Shown here one piece after another: positions 1 through 10,800 of a stretch of 64,000 nt of DNA (position 1 is the stretch's first letter; every line of letters begins with the position of its first letter). A program made the position numbers and the translations under genes. The stretch is taken from positions 77,536,328 through 77,600,327 of the forward strand of contig OV277866.1 of the NCBI GenBank assembly GCA_922989275.2. The letters run 5' to 3'. Under the pieces are notes generated by a model. That model did not search any database and was not told the DNA's origin. It saw nothing but the letters and a program-made list of their open reading frames with translations. Source of the stretch: Gari tellinella (Eukaryota > Mollusca > Bivalvia > Cardiida > Psammobiidae).

Positions 1-66
1 GAATTTCAATACTATAAAACATATATAAATGCCTATAGTATATAGTAGATTCAACTCGTTTTGGTT

Positions 67-167
67 TGGGGGCGTTCTGAAAAAAAATATGGGGGCGTTT
101 TGACTAGCATGTGGGGGCGTTTTGTCATTGACTTGGGGGCATTATGACTTGGGGGCGTTTTGACTGT
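67..167. repeat. Short spaced direct repeats (GGGGGCGTTTTGAC type)
   Basis: Five near-copies of a unit like TGGGGGCGTTTTGAC lie within 100 bp, separated by AT-rich spacers of different length. Arrays of this kind often sit just inside the ends of DNA transposons, but no matching terminus is visible before the window edge. The function is unknown. Confidence 0.6.
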
Positions 168-179
168 AAATCTGGCTAG

Positions 180-390
180 CCTTGTTATAGTTCTGAAAAT
201 AGGTTACCACTTTAAGCAGGTCTAAAGTAAATCAGACTAACCCTTAACCCATTACTCATAGTCTGTTCTGACTTCATATTTATTAAAGACATGACTGCTT
301 CAGTAGGTTAAAAGTAAAGCAGAATGTGCCTTAAGGCCAATTCTGCTTATCTTTCAGCCTGCTATAGGTTACTATCTACTACATAAATAT
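180..390 (+). mobile_element. Family A hairpin MITE, degraded
   Basis: A copy of the start sequence TTAACCCATTACTCATAG at about 244 is followed by a hairpin whose left arm reads GTAAAGCAGAATGTGCC and whose right arm is GGCCAATTCTGCTT. An older A-like fragment precedes it (TTTAAGCAGGTCTAAAGTAA). The right half of the element is missing or decayed. Confidence 0.6.
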
Positions 391-424
391 AAAGGTGTTG
401 CTTAGACATTGACAAGTATACTCA

Positions 425-597
425 TCATTTACAAAGAGTGTACCTATACACTTGCCCCATGCAGACAGAGAAGACCAAGATCAGAGAGGTCCATATTGCA
501 GAGCTTGTCATACATTGACTATGATTAGAGGCATTCCATGATCAAATGGAAACTGAAATGGAACAGTCCATTAAAAGTTTCAGTGATAAATGAGTTA
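425..597 (+). mobile_element. Family B MITE, old copy
   Basis: The order of blocks matches family B: a GTGTAC segment, an imperfect GACCAAGATCAGAG hairpin, then AAATGGAAACTG and AAAGTTTCAG, ending in GAGTTAA. The arms have diverged strongly, so this is an old copy. Confidence 0.5.
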
Positions 598-847
598 ATG
601 CAATTGCTATCTAGCAGTGAAAGACCATATCAGGTAACATTTTGCATAATTCAAAACTTAAAGTCGAGGTCTGCTAGCATACAGGTGACGCAAGCAGTTT
701 CTCATGATTTATAGTAACCTGTGATGAACCTTGCTGACTGCCTCTGGACTCTTTTAAAAAGTGCTGATTCCTCTGTACCGGGTTCCCTCTCACTAGGATG
801 TTCAATAATCCTATAAACGGTTGTTCAAACCGGACATAAATCAAACT
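598..847. other. Stretch without recognised features
   Basis: No convincing exon, tRNA-like sequence or known repeat family was recognised. The base composition is typical AT-rich intergenic DNA. Confidence 0.3.
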
Positions 848-885
848 AAAAACAAGAGGGCCATGGGCCCTAAATCGCTCACATG
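848..885 (-). mobile_element. Terminal fragment of the GCTCACC element
   Basis: The sequence AACAAGAGGGCCATGGGCCC followed by TAAATCGCTCAC resembles the distal end of the long element seen at 12771-14830 and 18164-20098, in reverse orientation. Only the tip remains and it runs into other sequence. Confidence 0.5.
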
Positions 886-1089
886 GAAATACCCATGATC
901 AGATCATCCTTGGAAAGGGGTCATCTTGTTTGTTTGTTAACGTCCGTTAACTGCCATCTATGGGCTAATTGGACACCCCAGAGAGAGGGGAGTGGATACA
1001 GAGAATCCGGGCGCAATGCTCTACTCTTATTATCAACAGAGTTCTCTGGTTCTTTTAGATGCAAGTGTAAAGCACTGATAGGACCTCGG

Positions 1090-1168
1090 TTTATAAAGTC
1101 CGGCAGGGGATCGAACTCACGACCCCTGACGTCGTAATCGAGTGCTTCACCCCTCGACTACGTTTGCC
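1090..1168 (-). repeat. Degenerate tRNA-like (SINE head) sequence
   Basis: On the minus strand a T-arm-like GTGAGTTCGATCCCC and a D-arm-like GTAGTCGAGGGGT are spaced roughly as in a tRNA, but the anticodon stem does not pair well. It is best read as a decayed tRNA-derived repeat and not as a working tRNA gene. Confidence 0.4.
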
Positions 1169-1199
1169 TGTGTGTCATTTTGTACCCCAGGGGCAAAAT

Positions 1200-1768
1200 T
1201 TCAACAATCGAGATAGAAAACCTTCAAATGATATGTTATGTCAAATATTGAAGATCCCGTCGTGTGAAAGCCATTTTTGGTGTCTACGACGTATACATTC
1301 AGATTAAGATTCGGGACGTTGATGATTCTGACAGGAACGTCAGGTAGACTTTTCCATGTTTTCATTGAATCAAATACTTCAACAGGGAAATAAATAATGA
1401 AAGAAATAAATCTACTTTTAGATCATCATCTAAGATTATTTCAGTATGGTGTGGTTTATTTCTTTAGTCTATAACGTAGTAAAATAAACACTGTTCCCTA
1501 TGACAGCAATCACCTAACATACCTTAGGTTTTATATTATCTATTAACTATTTTCTCTTAAATTGGTCTATTTTCATCAAACATGTGTTGTTTTCCTTTTT
1601 CTGTCAATAAAGGCAGACGCTTTCCGAATGAGAACAATCTGTATCACACACGCGCTTAAATGAGATCTAATCAAGCGAATGGCACAAACTCAAGTGTTCC
1701 TGTGACAGTGATCATCGGCCTTGACCTCAATAACGACAAAATCCGAATGCATCCAAAGAAAATCCAAA
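1200..1768 (+). promoter_or_regulatory. Upstream region and likely promoter/5' UTR of SDHD
   Basis: This 570 bp holds no repeat I recognise and directly precedes the SDHD start codon. The last 150 bp are richer in CpG (ACACACGCGC, AAGCGAATGG). A GCCTTGACCTCAA stretch at about 1719 contains a nuclear-receptor half-site (AGGTCA in reverse). The start codon context CCAAAATGGC resembles a YY1-type element often found at animal promoters. An out-of-frame upstream ATG at 1746 has a poor context. The transcription start cannot be placed from sequence alone. Confidence 0.4.
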
Positions 1769-1805
1769 ATGGCTTCTGCAGGATTGTTGCGTTCCTTCTC
1801 CAAAG
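1769..1805 (+). CDS. SDHD: SDHD coding exon 1
   Basis: It encodes [12 protein letters not shown] plus the first base of Gly13. The donor AAAG|GTTGTT is weaker than consensus, but it leaves phase 1, exactly what exon 2 needs. Vertebrate SDHD also has a very short first coding exon. Neighbouring donors would not keep the frame as simply. Confidence 0.85.
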
Positions 1806-4800
1806 GTTGTTTACCTAATTTACTCATGTTTGAAATATTTAATTCTTCGCCAATCACTTTGCGTAATGAAAATTTTCATTTTATTTAGATATGTGTATGT
1901 CATGTTATAAATATATTTGGAAATGTGTTTTAAACGCATGAAAAATAATTCACCTGAAGGTCACGTAGTGGTAGTCTAGGGGTAGTGTCAGAACAATAGT
2001 CCTAGGAACATTTACCTTTAACATTGTATTGGACGTAATATAGTATAGACAAGGAAAATAACTCGAACCCAGTCAAAAACATGACATCACTAGTTTTCGA
2101 AAGCCCATGAACTTTAGAAATGTCCTCTATCATGCACTGCTTATGTTGATACTGTACGCAGAGTTAAAAGGCCAATCTTTCCATTAAAAGAAAATCTGTC
2201 ACTGCGTAGGTTTTTTCCTCCATCAAGTTGTGTCAAATTGCAACTCGCCTCTTAAACAGAGCTTTCCAGAAAATCTATCACAAACGTTTGCTATTTGACA
2301 TCGTGAACCCACAGAGAATGCATGGGATGTGTAGCGGGAGTTACTTGGGTATGTACAGGTATCTGGTGGATAATCAATAACTCCTAAACTGGGTGGCTTG
2401 GTAGATTAGTGGTTAGAGTGCTGGCACGGTAAGCAAGAGACCCTGGGTTCGAGTCCCGGTCGGGCCACAATTTTTTCACATGTACTCCTGTTACAGTTTG
2501 GTGCTGTGATCGAGAACTGGTCATTTCGTACCCTATAAGTAAATAAAGTATCTTTACAAAATCTTAATGTGTGATAGAATTGGATCAAACAAGGCTTCTG
2601 GTCACAATCCAAACAGTTTGATACTCGTAACTTAAGTCAAGATACTTTGTATATATACATGTATAATTTTGTATATAAAAAAGATAACAATTGTTGAAAA
2701 AATGTGATTTCTGTTAATTTTAATAAATATATTCAATACAGGTTGGAAACAGATCTATAACAGTTACTTTTATTTCTCAAAGTCTATTTATGTTTGTTCA
2801 CATCAGACAAACGTTTGGATCCTGATCAGATACCGCGTTACGTGCCTGATAAGGATCAAAGCTGTTGAATAACCAGTGTACCTCGGAAAATGCAGTGAAG
2901 AGATTAACCATTACAACCACAAATCAAGCAGCAGATTAACACAACAATTACGGTAGTCGCCTGTCAATCACCAGCGACACACTTTTGCGGCACACTTTGA
3001 ACGTATTTATGCGCCACGCGTCTGAAAAGGTTAAAACTCGCCATTAACAAACAGTGTACCTGTGAAGACATTGGTCAATTATAGTCTTAGCGTTTCCCCT
3101 AGGCATTTTTAGCACGGCGCAGCGCCGTGCCCCTTTTTTACCCTGCCATGTTGCCCTTTATCAGCGCCGAACTGCCCTATTTTCATGTTGGTGACTGTTT
3201 TGCCCCTTTGATCACCCGGCTGACTTGACACGCGCCGATGAGATCTTGACAGGATACTCGGTAAATTGCTTGTTAGATCGCTAATTGATCCCTTACTGGG
3301 ACGATATGCATTGAACTATATCGTAAGCGTTCGCATCGTCACACTAATTGCGATAACAAACCAATGGAATGCTGAGAACTAAGGAAGTAAACCAATCAAA
3401 AAGAAAGATTTGTAATGTAAAAGTCCGCTAATATGACGCGTAATTCAGTTTTCGAAAATGTCTCGGGCGGTTTCTCCTTCATAGCACCTGCTATTTATAA
3501 CCAAAACTAAAGTAATTTACTGTATCTTTCAACTTTACACGATGAGAACGACAATCCGGATGTTATTGTTTCCAATGCGCATAATTTTAGCATATCCTAC
3601 AATCTGAACGCCTCGCTTATCATCCTTATGATGAAGCGTAGCAATTACATTTTCGCGGCCACACCCATAAATAATCGTAATTAGCCCATTCTTAATAGAT
3701 TCTCGGTTAGTGTCCGAAGTGACCGATAATTTTCAAACAATGCTTCCAATAGTCCACCGTTAATTTCCGTAGTCGATTTTCGAGTTTATTTTTTAGCTCA
3801 TTCCCTGTCATTTACAGCCACTGGAAGTAGCCCCGCCCACATTTCTAGACCAAATGAACTAGCGATAGAAAACTTCCGACGTCCAATCAACTCCAAATCG
3901 ATCTTATCTATCTATTTCATTGAAACCGTTATGTTACTGTTTTATTGAAAATGGTCGTTTGAAAAAAGAATGTTTGATTTCCCCTAAACATCGCGGGGCT
4001 GGTAACTTCACAGTTAGCGGAAATAATTTTGATGGAAAGATTAAACGTGTATACGTACATTTTGTCATCAGTTTTCGCGAATATACGCTAGCGACTTTTT
4101 TTCAACAGAAATGATATTCCACTTAAAGTAATGTGACCCCAACCACCAAGATTGAAACATAGAAACAGAAATACGAATGATGATTCGATTTCATGATAAA
4201 AAAGAAGATTTATTTAGAATGTTTGCCGTGTTTCTATGTGATAGGACAATTGATTTTTTTCCCACCAGTTTCCTCGCCGTCGGCTAGCGTGAAGCGGGAA
4301 GAATAAAAGTTATAATGCCTGTTAAAACTAAAGTTATTAAGTCTGAAGATTGAAGGGGAAAACAAATGACAGTCAGAATTATGGTACAAAAAAGGGCTAC
4401 ATATCTGGACATGGGAAAACAGTACAGACCAAGATTAGAGGGCTCTTGAAAAAGCCATCTGATCTTATTCTGCACTGTCTGCAATTTTCATTTTTTTAAA
4501 ATTATTAATGCTCATTTTATGCTCAAAAACTTTGGAGCTACATGACATAGATTTTATGTTTGGTATTTGTACTCAAGTCAAGATGTGCTTTATCTCAGTA
4601 CAACTAGTGTCATGTTCAACAAAGGCCAAGGCTATTTAGAGGTCAACTATGCTACTGTAAAATTAAGCTTGGCAATAACTTTGGAACTACATGTACATGT
4701 GATAGAAACTTCATATTTGGTATGTGTACTCTATTTAAGAAGCTCCTGAGTACAAGTTGGTCATGTCAGACAAAGATCAAGGTCCTTCAGAATAATGGTC

Positions 4801-7800
4801 ACATAATAGGGTATAGTGTTTTACTAACATATCTTGTGTTCCACATTACTTTGCACCTTTTTAACTAAGAGGTGATTGCCACACGTTATAATTTGCCCTT
4901 TTCAGGAAAAATTACCATGCCCCTTTCAAATCCTGGGGGAAACACTACAGACAATTTGACCGTTATAAATCATATTGTGTAAAGTTATTATTATTCGCAA
5001 ATAGTTATGGTCCAGATCAGAAGGTAACAGCATAACGCGACGACTGTTCAGAATCCAAACTGTTTGACTGCTTTAAAACATACACTAAACGACACTTATA
5101 AGTGTAGCAGCATAAAAATGTCAAGTATTAGTTTATTCCTGGTTTGTTTTTAACCAGATTTTTACCAGATATTAAAAAGTGCATCGCTATGTTATCATGA
5201 TTGTCTTATATTTGTATCGCATAAACTGGTAGATTGCCTTCTTCTGAAGAAAATAGTTAAAAGAATATAATTCGTGAACATATACCATGATACAGATTTT
5301 CGAAAACCAAGTAGCTTAAAGCAGACTGAGAGTAAAGCAGAATGTGTCTGTTTTTCTTTCAACCTGTTTTAAATGGTAACCTGTCCTCAAACCTAGAAGC
5401 ATTCATGAGGTAATGGGTATATGAAACAACAAAGTTAAATACATGTAGAAGGATTCTAGAGGAGTCTTCATTGAAATGTGATTATTTACCACCACTAAGA
5501 GTAAGAAGATGTATATTTGATGAATATAAAAACAGATGACTGCTTAAACCAAGAAGAATATTATTTAAAAATCTTCTAAAGGAGATTTGACCAGCTTAAT
5601 TTTTTAATCTTGCTTTAAACAGCCACTTGCCTTAAATACATTACCTTGTGACGTCTTTTCCCATATTAAACAATCTTCTCTGTTATTATAGTATGCTTTT
5701 ATACTAGTACTGTAAAACCTTTTACGACCACTAAAATAGTGTCAGTTATTAGGTGTTTGATACAGGTGACTCTTTAAAGCAAGGTGACAGGAAAACAGAA
5801 AGCTCCTGTTTGACTGTCAAACTGCTATAAACTGTTACCTGTCTTTCATAAAACCAATTAGCTGTCGTATTTTTGTGGTCATAAAAGAGAGGTTTTCCTG
5901 TATTGTGCATGTCTATATAGCTCTCAAAACTGAAAGTCTATTAAATATTATTTATTTATAGATTCTTGTTTTGTTAATTCTTTTTTCCATTCATTAAATA
6001 TGTTTCCCGTTTGGTAAAAGTTGGTATTTTACCTTTTATGGAATGGGTACGAAATGACCAAACATATGGATTCGTAGTAACTACTGGATTTGATAACTGT
6101 TCAAATAATTATGAAACCAGCAGAATAAGATTTTTTTTTTTTTCATTTCTGAGCAGACATATTACCCGATCTAACATTAAAGCTTATTAAATTTTGCATA
6201 AAAATGATGAAATATATGTAATAAAAAAAAATCGTGGGTACGAAATGACCAAAAAAAATGGGTACGAAATGACTAGTGAATTTGAAAGGGTACGAATCAA
6301 CCAAAAATATGGGTACGAAATGACCAAAAAAATAGGTACGAAAAGGCGTGGGTACGAAATGCCCATAACTCCTGTGATCGCCCGTTGCATTGCATACCAT
6401 GATTCCATTCATGAGTGAGATTCGGGGCGAATCTCAGGAAAAAAGGGGGAGTAATGTAGTGGGAGTTACTTGGGCATGAACAGGTAACTGGTGGATAATC
6501 AATAAGTTCTAAACCGGGAGGCTCTGTAGCTCAGTGGTTAGAGTGCTGGCAAGGTAAGCCAGAGACCCTGGGTTCGAGTCCCGGTCGGGCCATGATTTTT
6601 TCACACAATCCTGTTACAGATGAAACACTTGTAAGCAGCTAAGCTCTGATTGACTTGAGGAAGCAGAATGTAGGTTGAACAGAATCCAATCAACTAAAGT
6701 GTTCCAAATAGTCTTTCGGTAATGGATTCAATATCCTCAATTAAGTTCTTTCAGAATAAATGGCTTCAACAGTCAACTTTCTCAAATGAGTTGTTTAGAA
6801 AGAAATCGAATAGAAGAAAAACCAAGTATGCAACATTACAGATACAGATACAAGAGGGCTCACAGTACCAAATAACAAGACCCATCAATACAAACATGTG
6901 TTCTTTGTAGACACAGTGATACAATGTCACTAGACAGCACAGTGCATGCTTATTCTACATAGATCTACATCTAAAAGTTACGTAGTCCTATCAGAATTGA
7001 CACTTACATGTATACTATATATGGTGCGCAAGAAAGAGAAAGTAATAAAGAGAAGAAAATAGGAAAGTAAAAAAATATAATTCAAGAAAAGTCGTGCTTT
7101 GTTGATAGACAAAAGTAAGAAATAGAAAAGATTTCCTCAATTATGTTTCGAACCATCTGAACTTGACCAATCCAGCTTCCGTGATGGTATTAGGGTTTGA
7201 GACCCCGCTGACACAGCTCAAGCTCTTCATTTGGTTCTACTTTGTAACTTGGTTAAAAGGTCCCTAGAAGTTAAGGTTTGATAGCCCACGCTTAAAGGAT
7301 GCCAAAGAGTAGGCCTCAGCAATAGATGCTGGTAAGGAGTTCCATATGGCAATGCTTCTTGCCAATCTTGGGAAGAAGCTGAACTTGTAGCTGTTGGTAG
7401 AGGCGTGGTAATGAAAAACTTGGGTTGGTCGGGTTACCGGAAACACAGGTATCTTTTTATTTTGCCAAACAACTCCCTTTGTGCAACACACACAATCTTT
7501 TCTCCCAATGAGTGTTGTTGTAGTGAGGGAGCAATGTAATTATTTTTATGCCCCCGGCATCGACAGATGCGGGAGCATATAGTAATCGTCCTGTCCGTCC
7601 GTAACCAGGTTAAGTAGATTTTACCGTTTCGTCTAGCATCAACACCACTTATTCAAATGCTTAGATACTTATACAGTTGTTGCCTTGGACCATTCCCTAG
7701 CCACCAATAATACCCAACCTTGATTTTGACCTTGACCTTGACCTAATTTGGACTTAGAATATTTTGAATGGGCTATTTCTTGGTTAACTAGATTTTACCG

Positions 7801-10800
7801 TTTCGTCTGGCATCAACACCGCTTACTCCAATGCTTGGATACTTATACAGTTGTTGCCTTGGAACATTACCTATCCATCAATATCACCCAACCTTGATTT
7901 TGACCTTGACCTTGACCTAATTTGGACTTAGAATATTTTGAATTGGCTATTTCTTGGTTAACTAGATTTTACCGTTTCGTCTAGCATCAACACTACTTAC
8001 TACAATGCTTCTATACTCATACAGTTATTGCCTTTGACCATTACCAACCCACCAGTAATACCCAAGCTCAGTTTGACCTTCATCTTGACCTAATTTGGAC
8101 TGAGAAAAGATTCAGAATATATTGTCAAGGATGCCACCGGGGGCATAAGCGTTTATTGAACGCGCAGTCTTGTTTAAATGAACATTTATAATTTCAGGAA
8201 GCCCTCTCCTGCGGCAACACACCTATTTACTTAAACCTGATGTAACAACAAAATCATTCAAAGTGACACCTGTAAGCTCAGGGGCTCTAGACTACTTCAG
8301 AGCAAGGAGAGGACCATTCACTCCAGGTAGAAATGGAACTGTGCTTACATTGTGAAAACCATTCTTTCAGAGTGGAAAATTTTGTTGGTACACATTTGCT
8401 ACATACAGTCCAGTGCTCCAGATAATAGAGAGTAAACAGAATAAATCCAGCATTTTCTCACTTAGTTAAGCACAAAATCCTATGGTGTTACTACTCATTA
8501 GAATCGTCTCTTCGAGACGATTCTAACGAGTAGTGACACCATAGGGTTTAATGCAGAAATACAGATTGTAGTTTTTATTGAAATACTCCCCTTATCTGGA
8601 GCCCTGGGTACACTTTTGCTACCTACAGTCTAACTTTTGTAGCTTGAACTACTTTAAGTCAAGCATTCCTATTTTTCTACAGTTTCATTTCAATTTTTTA
8701 AATGCGCTGAAGTCTAACTTATCAATATTTCAAAATAGGTCTGTTTATAATTCATGTGTCGCTATGAAACTTTGAAATATGAAATGTTTTGACTTAAGCG
8801 TGTTTGAGATATTCAAGTTTTACTGTATAGCTTTTTGATAACATGTCAAGAAACAGAATCATTAAAAGAGAACTAATGTAATATATGCAGCTTAAATGTT
8901 TTGTTCAATTAGGAAATCTTTGGTAAAGAATTTTCTATGTTTAGAAGGACTGTTTCTCAAAAGTTAAAATTAAGTCTTGGCTTGTAATACCACTACATTT
9001 TCAGTTAACTTCAAATAAACAATTCTACTTTCATATCGAGTCAAGTCCATTTATGACTACATGTACATGTATAATAGGATTGTTTTTGCAATGCATTGCA
9101 AAATGACAAACAGTGCAGACCTTGGTTAGAGGGCTACTTTAAGACCAGACTGAATTGGGGAAAACTTTTACAGTCTGCATAAGAAAAGTGTTCTCTTTAC
9201 AGGAACATTATTTGCAAAGAATAAGTGTACTTGTCACTAGAGTTCAATGTGATAACCCATTACCCCATACCCTGTTTCTTGTTTTGAAGATAGGTGACCA
9301 CTTAAAGCAGGTTGAAAGTAAAGCAGAATGTGCCTAAAGGCGCATTCTGGGGGCCTCCATGGCCTAGTGGTTTAGTCACTGTGACTTACATCACTAAGCT
9401 CCTCATCGCTGTGAGTTCGAATCCCAGTAGGGTCGTTCGGATTTTTCATGTGGGAAAGCCTTCCAGCTGGCTTGCGGAAGGTCTGTGGTTCTACCCAGTT
9501 GCCGATTTGTGCCTGAAACAGTGCATAAAGAACTTCTGGGGTCTTACTCCACCTATAATTAGCTGGACGTCGCGATATGACTAAAATACTGTTGAAAGCG
9601 GCGTAAAATCCAAACAAATCAAATCAAATAAGGCGCATTCTGCTTAACTTTCAGCCTGCTTTAAGCTATTACATGTATCTGTAAGAATATAGAAAATATT
9701 TCTTATAAATCTTATTTGTAACAACATAAGTTGGAACTATTTTCTTCAGTAGAGGAATAAATTAAAGGCGTAAAAAGGCGTATTTATGGGGTAATGGGTA
9801 AAATAAATGTGGATGTATTTGTTTACGTATTTCAGCGGAAAAACAAGGAAATCACATGCTGTTTTCATCAACACAATGGAAAATAGAACGCATCAATGCA
9901 GTGAGCATGATAGGTATCATGCCAGCAGCACTTTTCGTTCAAGGTCCCGTAATGGACTTCTTATTGTCAACAACTGTCTTCATGCATGGCTTCTGGTAAG
10001 TGTAGTACAATTACAGTTAAGACTTTTGCTGTACAACATATATACATAAATATGGGCTCCAGATCCAACATTTTCTCACTTATTTTAGGATCAAATCCTA
10101 TGCCATATGGTGTTACTACTCATTAGAATCGTCTTTTCGAGACGATTCTAATGAGTAGTGACACCATAGGGTTTTAATCTGAAAAAAGGATTTTAGTAGC
10201 CCGCGCCCTTTATCTGGAGCTCTGAGGAGTACTTCACTTCTTGACCCATGAAACTTGAAATGGACTATTCCAGTTTCCAATAAGTCTAGTACATATAGAG
10301 GACATATTATACTACAGGGCTCCAGATAAGAGGGAGTTATTTCAACAAATCAAACATTTTCTCACTCATTTTAGCACCAAATCCTATGGTGTTGCTACTC
10401 ATTAGAATCGTCTCGAAGAGACGATTCTAATGAGTAGTGACACTATAGGGTTTTATTCAGAAATAAAGATTTTAGTTTGAGTAAAACTACCCTTATCTGG
10501 TGCTCTGATACTATGATTGTTTTGTCCTAAATATATTGCAAAATGACAAACACTGCAAATACTGATCTGAGAGCTTCTTTAGAAGCCCTCTGATCTTGGT
10601 CTACATTGTTTGTCTAAAACAAGTGTTCTTTTAAAAGGTACACTGTTTGTAAGGGATGCATATACAACAAGGCTACAGATAAGAGGGAGTAATCTGAACA
10701 AATCCAAAATATGTCACTCATTTCAGTCCCAATTTACTACTCAGTAAATTTGTTTCGTAGAGACAAAGGCATGTGAATGCTTAATACAAGGAAAAAAGTA

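Larger units (their letters stand above)
1806..8197 (+). other. SDHD intron 1
   Basis: A 6.4 kb intron, mostly mobile-element debris described separately. Stretches of more than 300 bp without a recognised element are 1806-2329 and 6619-7260; no exon-like open block with matching splice sites was found there. Confidence 0.8.

Noticed and set aside
1746..1810. Upstream ATG at 1746 as the SDHD start
   Set aside because: It is out of frame with exons 2-4 and has a poor context (C at -3, C at +4), whereas 1769 has a strong context and joins in frame.
6520..6592. Functional tRNA gene (nominal GGU anticodon)
   Set aside because: Position 33 is A instead of U, the acceptor stem has a mismatch, and the sequence is embedded in a repeated element with a second, worse copy.
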